From contig NZ_KB907981.1 in NCBI RefSeq assembly GCF_000382265.1, positions 1 through 64,000 on the forward strand: 64,000 nucleotides of DNA, written 5' to 3'. The stretch is from Yoonia vestfoldensis DSM 16212. Its GTDB lineage: Bacteria > Pseudomonadota > Alphaproteobacteria > Rhodobacterales > Rhodobacteraceae. The notes beneath the pieces were generated by a model that saw nothing but the letters and a program-made list of their open reading frames with translations, was not told the origin of the DNA and searched no databases. Position 1 is the stretch's first letter. Each line of letters opens with the position of its first letter. The translations under genes and the position numbers were made by a program. This document shows, piece after piece, positions 37,392-46,395 of the stretch.

Positions 37392-38939
37392 ATGACACAA
37401 CAATCCGAGCCTGACAGCATCGATTGGGGCCCTTTCGGCCGACCCTTGTTCGAAGACCCGGCCGCACAGGCGCTGGCGCGGGTCGGTGTGGTCGATGTGG
37501 GATCAAACTCTGTCCGGCTGGTGGTGTTCGACGGAGCGGCGCGGTCGCCCGCCTATTTTTACAACGAAAAGATCATGTGCGCCTTGGGTGCGGGCATGTC
37601 GCAGACCGGGCATCTGAACCCCGAAGGACGCAAAAGGGCCGTGTCAGCGATCCGCCGGTTCGCTGCATTGGCCAAGGGCATGGGCATCCCCCCGCTGACC
37701 GCCGTGGCCACCGCCGCCGTGCGCGAGGCAACCGACGGGCAGGATTTCCGCGACGAGGTGCTGCGCGAAACCGGCATCAAGCTGTGGGTCATCGACGGCA
37801 AGGAAGAGGCGCGGCTGTCCGCGCAAGGTGTGCTGCTGGGCTGGCCAGGCAGCTATGGCCTTGTCTGCGACATCGGCGGGTCGTCGATGGAACTGGCCGA
37901 TTTGGCCGACGGGCGCGTGGGCCAGCGGGTGACGTCAGCGCTGGGTCCGCTGAAACTGCGCGAAATTCCGGGCGGCAAAAAGGCGATCAAGGCCTATGTC
38001 CGCGCCACGATGCAGGACCTGCACAGGGAAATGAACCATGAAACGGGGATGCGCCTGTTTCTGGTCGGCGGGTCGTGGCGCGCGATCGCGCGGATCGACA
38101 TGGAACGGCGCGGCTATCCTTTGACGGTGCTGCACGAATACCGGATGTCATCGCGCCAGATCAGCATGACCGCCGAATATATCCGCAAATCCGACCTGAA
38201 CGACCTGCGCAATCGCTGCAATATCTCTGACAGCCGGATGTCGTTGGTCCCGCTTGCGTCCATCGTGCTGAAGGAATTGATGCGCACCTTCAAGCCCAAG
38301 GATGTCGCGGTCTCGTCTTATGGGATCCGCGAAGGGATGCTGTACGAACAGATGCCGCGCGCGCTGCGCGAACGCGACCCGTTGATCGAAAGCTGCCGTT
38401 TCGCCGAGGCCAAGGACGCCCGCCTGCCCGGCTTCGGGCGCATCCTGTATGATTTCGTCAAGCCGCTGTTTCCCCGCGCCAACTGGCAGCGCAAGCGGAT
38501 CATCAAGGCCGCCTGCTTGCTGCATGACGTGAGTTGGCGCGCGCATCCCGATTACCGCGCCGAAGTGACCTTCGACAACGCAACCCGCGCCAACCTCGGT
38601 GGGCTGAAACATTATGAACGTGTGCTGCTGGGGCTTGCGCTGATGAACCGCTATTCCAGCAAGACCGCGAGCAGCCGGTTCGACCCTCTTTTCGCGATGC
38701 TGACGCCTGACCAGATCAAGGAAGCCGAGATATTGGGCAAGGCCATGCGCCTTGGCGCGATGCTCTGGCTGACGGCCGATGAACAGCCCGGCACGCTGAA
38801 ATGGAACCGCAAGGCCGGTGAGCTGACACTGCGGCTGACCGAACACGCCCGCCCGCTTTATGGCGAGGTCGCCGAAATCAGGTTCAACGCGCTTGCGGCG
38901 GCCCTGAATGCGACAGCAACGGTCAAGTTCAGCGGCTGA
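37392..38939 (+). CDS. ppx: Exopolyphosphatase (Ppx/GppA family)
   Basis: This releases phosphate from polyphosphate ends, or hydrolyses pppGpp in GppA-like members. The 515-residue protein has the sugar-kinase/Hsp70-like fold with DVGSNSVRLVVFDG, the second phosphate motif CDIGGSSMELADL and an HD-like C-terminal domain (AACLLHDVSWRAHPDYR). The genes hdaA-ppk-ppx are consecutive, linking polyphosphate metabolism and replication control on one strand. Confidence 0.93.
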   Translation: MTQQSEPDSIDWGPFGRPLFEDPAAQALARVGVVDVGSNSVRLVVFDGAARSPAYFYNEKIMCALGAGMSQTGHLNPEGRKRAVSAIRRFAALAKGMGIPPLTAVATAAVREATDGQDFRDEVLRETGIKLWVIDGKEEARLSAQGVLLGWPGSYGLVCDIGGSSMELADLADGRVGQRVTSALGPLKLREIPGGKKAIKAYVRATMQDLHREMNHETGMRLFLVGGSWRAIARIDMERRGYPLTVLHEYRMSSRQISMTAEYIRKSDLNDLRNRCNISDSRMSLVPLASIVLKELMRTFKPKDVAVSSYGIREGMLYEQMPRALRERDPLIESCRFAEAKDARLPGFGRILYDFVKPLFPRANWQRKRIIKAACLLHDVSWRAHPDYRAEVTFDNATRANLGGLKHYERVLLGLALMNRYSSKTASSRFDPLFAMLTPDQIKEAEILGKAMRLGAMLWLTADEQPGTLKWNRKAGELTLRLTEHARPLYGEVAEIRFNALAAALNATATVKFSG

Positions 38940-39094
38940 CCCTGACGCGCCCATGGTCGTTCCAAACCAGTCTCGCAAAAATTGCTGCCATTCGTCCAAG
39001 ATTTGTCTTAATCTTCGGTTCACGTTTGAGGCGTGTCCTGTGACGTGATGCAAGTATCTTGCGTTGTCATGACCAGACACAGGGGAGAAGGGCG

Positions 39095-40054
39095 ATGCTG
39101 GATTTGCAATCCACCGGTGGTGATGCCGTGCGGCTTGATGTCGCCATAGCGGCGATCAAAGGCAGCAGGGACTATCAGGAAGACACTGTCTTGTCGGGGT
39201 TCGCGCTGGGGCAATCGTCAGGCTTCGCGGTTGTGGCCGACGGTGTCGGCGGACACAGCGCGGGTGATGTGGCAAGCGCCATCGTCGCGACAGAGATGTT
39301 CTGCCAGATCAAACTGCACGAAAGCGCCCTGAACGTGGGCCTTGCACGGGCGGGCACGGTGCTGCGCGACGCCGCCGAGGCAGCGAACCGCAGGCTTGCC
39401 GCGCATGTGGCCGCGCATGAAGACACATTCGGCATGGCCTCCACCGTGCTGGTGCCGATGATCCGCAATCACAAGCTGACATGGCTGTCCATTGGCGATT
39501 CGCCCCTGTTCCTGTTCCGCGCCGGTGCGCTGCGGCAGTTGAACAAGGACCATTCGATGGCCCCGCAGATCGACATGATGGTCAAGGTCGGGTCTATGTC
39601 AGCAGAGGTCGGGCGCAATCATCCAGACCGCAACATGCTGACATCGGTTCTTGACGGCACAACAATCGCGGCCATCGATTGCCCGCAAGCGCCGCTGTCC
39701 CTGCTGCCCGGCGACACGATCATCGCGGCAACGGATGGTTTGCAATCGCTGCCCAACAGGACCATCGCAAATACGCTGATGCCGCTTCAGGACGCCAGCA
39801 GCGTAGAGGTCGGGGTGGCCTTGCTTGATGCGCTGACGACCATCGCGGACCCCGAACAGGACAATACCGCATTCGTTGTGATCAAGCTGCAACTGGTTGA
39901 TGCAGAACCTGCGGCATTGGACGCCGACGCCCTGCCCATTCTGGCGATGGCGGATGACGGCCAAGACAGCATCGCTGACACCGAAGACCAAGCCGCCGCG
40001 CCGGACCAACGCAAAGCCTATTGGTATCGCGGCCAGAAATATTTTCGCGACTGA
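39095..40054 (+). CDS. PP2C-type serine/threonine phosphatase
   Basis: The 319-residue protein is a PPM/PP2C phosphatase with the metal-coordinating motifs GSRDYQEDT, VVADGVGGHSAGD, MASTVLVPM, LSIGDSPLFLFR, GDTIIAATDGL and PEQDNTAFVVI, so it should be active. An acidic linker and a short aromatic-basic tail KAYWYRGQKYFRD end the protein. A GGGGAGAAGG segment precedes the ATG at 39095. No kinase gene is adjacent; the partner kinase and substrate are unknown. Confidence 0.88.
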   Translation: MLDLQSTGGDAVRLDVAIAAIKGSRDYQEDTVLSGFALGQSSGFAVVADGVGGHSAGDVASAIVATEMFCQIKLHESALNVGLARAGTVLRDAAEAANRRLAAHVAAHEDTFGMASTVLVPMIRNHKLTWLSIGDSPLFLFRAGALRQLNKDHSMAPQIDMMVKVGSMSAEVGRNHPDRNMLTSVLDGTTIAAIDCPQAPLSLLPGDTIIAATDGLQSLPNRTIANTLMPLQDASSVEVGVALLDALTTIADPEQDNTAFVVIKLQLVDAEPAALDADALPILAMADDGQDSIADTEDQAAAPDQRKAYWYRGQKYFRD

Positions 40055-40063
40055 GGACGCGCG

Positions 40064-40444
40064 CTAAAGCTCGATTTCGCCGCCGTCGGTGTCGAGGTCA
40101 GGCACGAACAGCGGCGCATCGGGCTTGCGCCGCAGGATGATGTCGCCGTTAGGCAGGAATTCGGGCAATTCGTAATGCCGCACGTCATCGACGCGGTTCA
40201 GGAACGTGGCCAGGCCGGGGCCCATTTCGCGCAGGAAATCGCCAACGACCGGCCCCATCTCTTCCAATGTGTCGCGCAGGCTGTCGATCGTGGGCGACAT
40301 TTCCTCCATCAGGCCACGCATGATCATGCGCGCCCCTTCCTCGACAAGGTTGAACCCGCCGGATGGCGCCTCCTCACCGCTTTGGGCAGACGCAGGGCCC
40401 GCCATCAGGGCGGTCAGGGCAAAGGCGGTCAGAGTGGCTTTCAT
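40064..40444 (-). CDS. Small secreted protein, unknown
   Basis: The 126-residue product has a clean signal peptide (MKATLTAFALTALMAGPASA, then QSGEE). The mature part is an amphipathic helical segment with repeated EEM/REM (MEEMSPTIDSLRDTLEEMGP) and a proline- and Asp-rich tail ending DTDGGEIEL. Similar proteins are common in Roseobacter genomes and are sometimes mislabelled as ATPases; no nucleotide motif is present. It is convergent with the PP2C gene. Confidence 0.78.
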   Translation of the reverse strand: MKATLTAFALTALMAGPASAQSGEEAPSGGFNLVEEGARMIMRGLMEEMSPTIDSLRDTLEEMGPVVGDFLREMGPGLATFLNRVDDVRHYELPEFLPNGDIILRRKPDAPLFVPDLDTDGGEIEL

Positions 40445-40489
40445 ACCGTTACCATATGCCTTTCCACCCCGATTTTCAATGTGGCCGGG

Positions 40490-41488
40490 TCAGATCCCCA
40501 GATCGAGCACGACCGGAAAATGATCCGACGCCAATAGCAGCGCATCGCGCAGAACCGGATCGTGGTAACAGGTCGGGTGGTCGAACGGGTGCCAGATCTG
40601 CCATTGCGGGGCCTTCACCCGCAACCCCGGCGACACCATGACATAATCCAGGAGCGCCTGCAGATACGGCTGATCCTTGCGCTTGAAACGCGCGGTCGTA
40701 GGCAGCGCGCCCACCTTGCGGCCCAAAGCCATGCGCCCGTGCGGATCATAAAGGCCCAAAGGCCCATCCTCGCCCAGCACGATCTCGACCCCGGACCGGC
40801 CGAACAGCTTTTCATATTCGTCCAGACCCGGCCCGTCGTTGAAATCGCCGAGCACGATCAGGTCGTCCCCCGCCGCCAGATGCGCATCCACGCGTTTGCG
40901 CAGCCAGACGCATTGCGCCAGCTGTTTGCGCCGGTTCTCGATCGCGATGCGCACGGCGGCGGCGCCGTCCTCGGCCCCATGCGGCGCTTTGGATTTGGCA
41001 TGCACGCCGATCATCCGCAAAGGGCCCGCCGCCGTGATCACCGCCACCTCCAGCGGCGGTTTGGACCAGCGGATCGTTTCCGGTTGCGCATCGACATCCA
41101 GATCGACGCGGTATTTGCCGTCAAATGCGGGCGCATCGGGGCTGGATTTCGGGTCATGTCCGGCCTGCATCACAGCGGGGTCGAACATCAGCGCGATCTG
41201 CTGTTGGGTCTCGTTGGGAAATCCGGTCCGCACCGCCCGCGCCCGCAGGTCGAAATCCCGCGCGAATTGCGTCAGGGCGCGCACCGTGCTGCGCCTGCGA
41301 TTGGTGTCGGGGGCTTCGATCACCATGACCGCATCGGCATCAAGGCTGCGAAACACATGGCCCAGCGCCGCCGTCTGCTGGCGCTTGGTCACATTCCAGC
41401 GCGACGACCAGCTGTCGTCATCAATCAACCGCCCCGCATCGTCGAACAGCGTATTGAACCATTCAACGTTATAGGTGACGATGCGCAT
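40490..41488 (-). CDS. Endonuclease/exonuclease/phosphatase family protein
   Basis: This 332-residue metal-dependent phosphoesterase of the EEP fold shows TYNVEWFN at the N-terminus, VMVIEAPDT (catalytic Glu), GVHAKSK, the catalytic VLGDFNDGP and the terminal ASDHFPVVLDL. It could act on DNA, phospholipid or sugar phosphates; no signal peptide is present. The ATG at 41488 overlaps the stop of the upstream DnaJ-like gene (TGATG). Confidence 0.85.
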   Translation of the reverse strand: MRIVTYNVEWFNTLFDDAGRLIDDDSWSSRWNVTKRQQTAALGHVFRSLDADAVMVIEAPDTNRRRSTVRALTQFARDFDLRARAVRTGFPNETQQQIALMFDPAVMQAGHDPKSSPDAPAFDGKYRVDLDVDAQPETIRWSKPPLEVAVITAAGPLRMIGVHAKSKAPHGAEDGAAAVRIAIENRRKQLAQCVWLRKRVDAHLAAGDDLIVLGDFNDGPGLDEYEKLFGRSGVEIVLGEDGPLGLYDPHGRMALGRKVGALPTTARFKRKDQPYLQALLDYVMVSPGLRVKAPQWQIWHPFDHPTCYHDPVLRDALLLASDHFPVVLDLGI

Positions 41489-42165
41489 CAGCGTTTCGCC
41501 CTGATCTCTTCCCAAGCGCGGTTGATCGCGACCATGCGCCGTTCGGCGAGCTTGACCGCCTCAGGCGGGACACCGCGCGCGATCATCCGGTCGGGGTGCG
41601 TGTCGCGGACAAGCTGCGCCCATGCAGCGCGCACCTGATCCATCGGCGCTTCGGCATCCACGCCCAGCACCGCATAGGGATCACGTTCTGCATCGGGAAC
41701 GAATTGCGCGCGGATGCGCTGGAATCGGCGTTCGTCGAACCCGAAGATCGCGGCCACCTCTTGCAGGAACGCATCTTCGGTCTGGTGATAGCTGCCATCG
41801 GCCAGCGCGATATGGAACAACCCTTCGAGCAGGTCGCAAAGCGGGCCTTCGTGATCGCCGAACATCGCCTTGATGCGGCGCGCATAGATGTCGTAACCCG
41901 CAACATCCTGCCGCGCGAGATCGAAGACGCGGGCGGCGTTTTCCTCTTCTTCGGGCGCAATGACGAACACGTCGCGAAAGGCGCGGACCTCGTTGCGCGA
42001 CACATGGCCGTCCGCCTTGGCCATCTTGGCCCCCAGCGCGATCACGGCGATGGTAAAGGCGACACTGCGGTCAGGCGGCGTGCGCAAGCGGTCAAAGACC
42101 GCAAGCAGGCCTTCGCCTTTCGCAAGTGCGGCCAGCGCCTCGCCGATGCGGGTCCAGATCGACAT
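41488..42165 (-). CDS. DjlA/DjiA-like co-chaperone: TerB plus J domain
   Basis: The 225-residue protein combines a TerB-like helical domain (about 35-150, with ALGAKMAKADGHVSRNEVRA) and a C-terminal J domain (163-225) with the HPD motif at 190-192 (VRDTHPDRMI). It should stimulate an Hsp70 protein. Unlike DjlA of Escherichia coli no N-terminal membrane helix is evident. AAAGGA precedes the ATG at 42165. It is coupled to the EEP gene downstream. Confidence 0.87.
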   Translation of the reverse strand: MSIWTRIGEALAALAKGEGLLAVFDRLRTPPDRSVAFTIAVIALGAKMAKADGHVSRNEVRAFRDVFVIAPEEEENAARVFDLARQDVAGYDIYARRIKAMFGDHEGPLCDLLEGLFHIALADGSYHQTEDAFLQEVAAIFGFDERRFQRIRAQFVPDAERDPYAVLGVDAEAPMDQVRAAWAQLVRDTHPDRMIARGVPPEAVKLAERRMVAINRAWEEIRAKR

Positions 42166-42255
42166 GGGGGTCCTTTGATCAAAACATTGCCCGATCTTGA
42201 ACCCGACCTGTGCGGATGTTGCAACCTTTCGCTGCACCTGCACGGATGAAAAAGC

Positions 42256-42867
42256 CTAGCCGAGGCTGCGCCGTCCCTGTGGCGTGTCGAAAACGGCGGC
42301 AAATCCCGCAGGCCCCGTGTGGAACAGGACCCTGTCATCGGCCAGCGGCAGCATGGCGCGCAGATCATCCGCCTGCGGATGGCTGACATTCAGTTCCACC
42401 AGACGACACCCGCTGTCGGCCAGACGGCGCGCAGGGTGATGCGTGCCCGTCGCCCATTGGATCAGCGTCGGATAGGCCCCGTCATAAGGCTTGCTGCCAT
42501 CACTCGGCACCGTAATCCGCCACGCCAGATCGCCGCGTGACAGATCGCGTGGCAATCCCACCGCAGCGGGCGCATCGCGCAACACGGCGTCCAGATCGTC
42601 CGTCTGGCAAATCCAGTTGCCCAGACGTGGCGCGCCGCTGAAATGATCCAGCCCGAACCATGTCGGCCCGTCATAGGGCGCGGCACCCGGATCCTTGGTG
42701 ATGACCTCCAGATACAGATCATCCCCCAAGCCCAGCAGCGTGTTATGCGTGCCATAGCGGACATGCTTGCCGCCGGGCTGCATGGTGACGCCAAGTGCGG
42801 CCTCGACAAAGGCGGTCCCCGTGGCCAGATCCTCCGCCACAACGGCAAGATGGTCGAGTGTCAGCAT
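42256..42867 (-). CDS. VOC/glyoxalase-like domain protein
   Basis: The 203-residue protein opens with LTLDHLAVVAEDLATGTAFV, the first VOC module with a metal-type histidine, followed by GLGDDLYLEVITKDP with the second ligand. The second half (RLVELNVSHPQADDLRAMLP) matches the glyoxalase-like group annotated in many bacteria without a function. Start at ATG 42867 after AAGGAAAG. It stands alone upstream of the DjiA-like gene. Confidence 0.8.
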   Translation of the reverse strand: MLTLDHLAVVAEDLATGTAFVEAALGVTMQPGGKHVRYGTHNTLLGLGDDLYLEVITKDPGAAPYDGPTWFGLDHFSGAPRLGNWICQTDDLDAVLRDAPAAVGLPRDLSRGDLAWRITVPSDGSKPYDGAYPTLIQWATGTHHPARRLADSGCRLVELNVSHPQADDLRAMLPLADDRVLFHTGPAGFAAVFDTPQGRRSLG

Positions 42868-42880
42868 GGTCTTTCCTTCA

Positions 42881-42911
42881 TCGTTCGAGCCCAAATATCC
42901 CCGCCGGAGGC
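42881..42911. repeat. Dispersed intergenic element, copy A
   Basis: The segment TCGTTCGAGC followed by CCAAATATCCCCGCCGGAGG is one of four related copies in this window (also 53807, 58560 and 63597). All lie between genes. The core is CGAG-N2-AAATATCCCCGCCGGAGGC or its complement. Confidence 0.7.
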
Positions 42912-42938
42912 ATCCGGTCCCGCAGGGGCCGGATCGGC

Positions 42939-42956
42939 ATGGGTGCAAGCACCCAT
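42939..42956. repeat. Short palindrome ATGGGTGC-AA-GCACCCAT
   Basis: An eight-base-pair perfect stem with a two-base loop is followed by CCTACGCGG. It resembles the GGGTGC/GCACCC repeats scattered in Rhodobacteraceae and is of the same flavour as the larger repeat at 26721. It lies between the stop of the gene at 42970 and element copy A, and may act as a terminator-like structure. Confidence 0.55.
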
Positions 42957-42969
42957 CCTACGCGGATAA

Positions 42970-43599
42970 TCAATCGGCAATCCGGCAACGGACAAGCCCA
43001 AACGCCTTGGCCAAGTTTTCTTTTTTCAGGATTTGATACAGGCGGTCACTGACGAAATACGTCTTGCGCGGCAGCTTTGGGTCCACCCAGATATCAGGTC
43101 CCTCTGCTGCGTTCCGTTTCAAAACAACATCATCTGCCTTGATTGTGGACTTTATCGTGTAAGTGTAGGGCCGCGAAAATGGACGAAGCATGGTTGTCTG
43201 TTCATCATCCAGCGCCTCTTTGCAGACACCGATATTCAGGATGAAAACGGACTGATCGAAGGTGATATTCTTATCCCGCTGGTAAAGCGTGACCGGATAA
43301 AGGTTGGATGGCCCAAGATCAGCCTGGCGCAAGGCATCAGCCAGACGTTCGGATACCACAGGGCATATCCAACGGACGTAATCGCCAAGAACTTTTGGTA
43401 CCCTATAAGGTTTTCCCTGTGTTTCCAGAACTCTGGGAAACCGCGAGCCCGGCAGGCTTTGCCCCGTTTCATTGTCAAGAATGAGTGCGTTGTCTCTCGC
43501 CACAAGTTCTTTCAGCTCTAGCCCGTCGTCAGGAAAACCAAACCCGTATTCATCGCCCGGACGTTTACCATCAATACTCACCCATGCATGCTTACTCAT
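42970..43599 (-). CDS. Hypothetical protein with Imm11/DUF1629-like C-terminus
   Basis: The 209-residue protein is soluble and lacks a signal peptide. Its last 45 residues (DIWVDPKLPRKTYFVSDRLY, then QILKKENLAKAFGLVRC) resemble the end of DUF1629/Imm11-type immunity proteins, where a surface strand and a helix YxxLKK-type motif occur. The rest is unfamiliar. The gene is visibly poorer in GC than its neighbours, and no toxin gene stands beside it, so it may be an orphan immunity gene acquired by transfer. GGGAG precedes the ATG. The family assignment is tentative. Confidence 0.65.
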   Translation of the reverse strand: MSKHAWVSIDGKRPGDEYGFGFPDDGLELKELVARDNALILDNETGQSLPGSRFPRVLETQGKPYRVPKVLGDYVRWICPVVSERLADALRQADLGPSNLYPVTLYQRDKNITFDQSVFILNIGVCKEALDDEQTTMLRPFSRPYTYTIKSTIKADDVVLKRNAAEGPDIWVDPKLPRKTYFVSDRLYQILKKENLAKAFGLVRCRIAD

Positions 43600-43682
43600 G
43601 CCGCATCTCCCTTACTCATCTTACGCCCCTCATCTTCTCCAACGTCGCCGCATCTACCAGCCGAGTCACGATGGGGTGCGGA

Positions 43683-45809
43683 TCAGCCACGCGCGGCCCT
43701 GATCAGGTGCAGGATGTCTTCCGCTGCCTTGGGGATATTGGTGCCGGGGCCAAAGATCGCCTTGACGCCGCTGTCATAGAGAAACTGGTAATCCTGCTGC
43801 GGGATCACGCCGCCGCAGATGACGATGATGTCGTCGGCCCCCGCATCTTTCAGCGCCTGCACCAGTTTGGGGGCCAACGTCTTGTGTCCTGCGGCCTGCG
43901 ACGAAATCCCGATCACATGCACGTCGTTGTCGATGGCGTCCTGTGCGGCCTCGGCGGGGGTCTGGAACAGGGGGCCGACATCCACGTCGAACCCGATATC
44001 GGCAAAGGCGGTGGCGATGACCTTGGCGCCGCGGTCATGCCCGTCCTGCCCCATCTTAACGACGAGCATGCGGGGGCGGCGCCCGTCTTCCTTGGCGAAG
44101 GCCTCCACACTGGCCTGAATGGCCGCGAAACCGGCATCGCCTTCGTAGGCGGCACCGTAAACCCCCGCGAGCGTCTTGACCTCGGCGCGGTGGCGGCCGA
44201 ACACTTTTTCCATCGCCATGCTGATTTCCCCCACGGTGGCGCGTGCGCGCGCGGCGGTCACGGCCGCCTCCAACAGATTGCCGCCCTCGCCTGCGCGGCG
44301 GGTCAGTTCAGCCAGCGCCGCATTGCAGGCTGTGGCATCACGGGCGGCCTTGGTGCGTTCGATCCGCGCGATCTGCGACAGGCGCACGGCCTCGTTGTCG
44401 ATATCAAGGATGTCGATCGGGTCCTCGTTGTCCTTGCGGTATTTGTTGACGCCGACGACGACCTCGGTGCCACGGTCGATGGCGGCCTGCCGTTTGGCGG
44501 CTGTTTCCTCGATCCGCAGTTTGGGCATGCCGGAGGCGACGGCCTTGGTCATGCCGCCCATTTCCTCGACCTCCTGGATCAATTCCCACGCCTTCTCGGC
44601 CAGCTCATGCGTCAGGCTTTCGACGTAATAGGACCCCGCCAATGGATCGACGACTTTCGTCACGCCGGTTTCTTCCTGCAAGATCAACTGGGTATTGCGC
44701 GCGATCCGCGCCGAAAACTCGGTCGGCAAGGCAATCGCCTCGTCGAGCGCATTGGTGTGCAAGGATTGCGTCCCGCCCAGCACCGCCGACATCGCCTCGT
44801 AGGCGGTGCGGATCACGTTGTTATAGGGATCCTGTTCCTGCAAGGACACGCCCGAGGTTTGGCAATGGGTGCGCAGCATGGACGATTTGGGGTCCTTGGG
44901 GTCGAATTCCGCCATGATCCGCGACCACAGCAGGCGTGCCGCGCGCAATTTGGCGGCCTCCATAAAGAAATTCATCCCGATGGCGAAGAAAAACGACAGC
45001 CGCCCTGCGAACTGGTCCACATCCATGCCGCGTGCGATGGCCGCACGCACATATTCGCGCCCATCGGCCAAAGTATAGGCCAGTTCCTGCACAAGGTTCG
45101 CGCCGGCCTCTTGCATGTGATAGCCGCTGATGCTGATCGAATTGAACTTCGGCATCTCGGCTGTGGTGTATTCGATGATATCCGCGATGATCCGCATCGA
45201 GGGTTCGGGCGGATAGACGTAAGTGTTCCGCACCATGAATTCCTTGAGGATGTCGTTCTGGATGGTGCCGGACAGCACATTGCGCGGATGGCCCTGTTCC
45301 TCGCCCGCGACGATGAAATTGGCCAAAATCGGGATTACCGCACCGTTCATCGTCATGGATACAGACACTTTGTCCAGCGGGATGCCGTCGAACAGGATCT
45401 TCATATCCTCGACAGAATCAGTGGCGACACCGGCCTTGCCCACGTCCCCTTCCACCCGTGGATGGTCGCTGTCATAGCCGCGATGCGTGGCCAGATCGAA
45501 CGCGACAGAGACACCCTGCTGCCCTGCGGCCAGCGCCTTGCGGTAGAAATTGTTGGATTCCTCCGCCGTCGAAAACCCCGCATATTGCCGGATCGTCCAG
45601 GGGCGTCCCGCATACATCGTGGCCTTGACGCCGCGCGTATAGGGCGCCGCGCCGGGGATGCCGCCCAGATGCGGCAGGTCGGCGGTATCCTCGGCAGTAT
45701 AAAGCGGCAGGACGGGGATGCCTTCCAGCGTGTGCCATGTCAGCGCATCCAGTGGCTTGCCGCGCAACTCGCTGGTGGCCAGCTTTTCCCATGTTTTCTT
45801 GTCGGTCAT
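43683..45809 (-). CDS. scpA: Methylmalonyl-CoA mutase
   Basis: This adenosylcobalamin-dependent enzyme isomerises methylmalonyl-CoA and succinyl-CoA, the last step of propionyl-CoA assimilation. The 708-residue single-chain protein has the TIM-barrel domain ([35 protein letters not shown]) and the C-terminal B12 domain with the cobalt-ligand motif [12 protein letters not shown]. The ATG at 45809 begins [15 protein letters not shown]. The pcc genes and their likely regulator lie in the same 10 kb, separated by a DUF4174 gene on the other strand. Confidence 0.94.
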   Translation of the reverse strand: MTDKKTWEKLATSELRGKPLDALTWHTLEGIPVLPLYTAEDTADLPHLGGIPGAAPYTRGVKATMYAGRPWTIRQYAGFSTAEESNNFYRKALAAGQQGVSVAFDLATHRGYDSDHPRVEGDVGKAGVATDSVEDMKILFDGIPLDKVSVSMTMNGAVIPILANFIVAGEEQGHPRNVLSGTIQNDILKEFMVRNTYVYPPEPSMRIIADIIEYTTAEMPKFNSISISGYHMQEAGANLVQELAYTLADGREYVRAAIARGMDVDQFAGRLSFFFAIGMNFFMEAAKLRAARLLWSRIMAEFDPKDPKSSMLRTHCQTSGVSLQEQDPYNNVIRTAYEAMSAVLGGTQSLHTNALDEAIALPTEFSARIARNTQLILQEETGVTKVVDPLAGSYYVESLTHELAEKAWELIQEVEEMGGMTKAVASGMPKLRIEETAAKRQAAIDRGTEVVVGVNKYRKDNEDPIDILDIDNEAVRLSQIARIERTKAARDATACNAALAELTRRAGEGGNLLEAAVTAARARATVGEISMAMEKVFGRHRAEVKTLAGVYGAAYEGDAGFAAIQASVEAFAKEDGRRPRMLVVKMGQDGHDRGAKVIATAFADIGFDVDVGPLFQTPAEAAQDAIDNDVHVIGISSQAAGHKTLAPKLVQALKDAGADDIIVICGGVIPQQDYQFLYDSGVKAIFGPGTNIPKAAEDILHLIRAARG

Positions 45810-45911
45810 CGCAGGCTCCTGTTGGCTGTGTGACATCCCGTCGCAAAAAAGGTGTTGTCCTTGTGGCATTGGGACTTAGCTTTGCGGCATGGTCGGACTA
45901 TATCGGTAAGT

Positions 45912-46391
45912 ATGAAAAGATTATTAGCCATCGCGCTTGGCGCGCTTGTTGCCACCACCAGCCTGTCGGCTGATGAGGCGGCTGTCGAACAATCCGTAAT
46001 CGAACGGTGGGAAACAGACCGGACGCAGGTTTTCGATGCGTCCGAGGTCACTTTGGCAGAACTGCAATGGCTGGCCCGCGCGGTCGTCGTTTTCGCGGAC
46101 ACGCCCAACGATCCAAGGTTCCGCCAGCAGATGGACATGTTGCTGGCCGATATCGACCGGCTTGTCGAACGCGACGTGATCCTGATCACCGACACAGATC
46201 CGGCGGCGCGCACATCGGTCAGGCTTGAACTGCGTCCGCGCGGATATGCGCTGACTGTCGTGGACAAGGACGGGCGCGTCCTGCAACGCAAGCCCGAACC
46301 ATGGAGCGTGCGGGAACTGACGGGGTCCATCGACCGCACCCCGCTGCGCGCGCAGGAAATCGAGGACCGGCGCGGCGAAAGTATCCGCTGA
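45912..46391 (+). CDS. Secreted DUF4174 protein
   Basis: The 159-residue product has a signal peptide (MKRLLAIALGALVATTSLSA) and the DUF4174 pattern LQWLARAVVVFADTPNDPRF, followed by LLADIDRLVERDVILI and GYALTVVDKDGRVLQRK. DUF4174 proteins have a thioredoxin-like fold but no cysteine pair here; their function is unknown. It lies divergent from the mutase gene and ends five bases from pccA, convergently. Confidence 0.8.
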   Translation: MKRLLAIALGALVATTSLSADEAAVEQSVIERWETDRTQVFDASEVTLAELQWLARAVVVFADTPNDPRFRQQMDMLLADIDRLVERDVILITDTDPAARTSVRLELRPRGYALTVVDKDGRVLQRKPEPWSVRELTGSIDRTPLRAQEIEDRRGESIR

Positions 46392-46395
46392 CCGG

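Noticed and set aside
43485..45833. A 782-codon plus-strand open frame opposite the mutase gene
   Set aside because: It is antisense to a clear methylmalonyl-CoA mutase with full motifs; the peptide is rich in Arg, His and Gly as expected for a shadow in GC-rich DNA.
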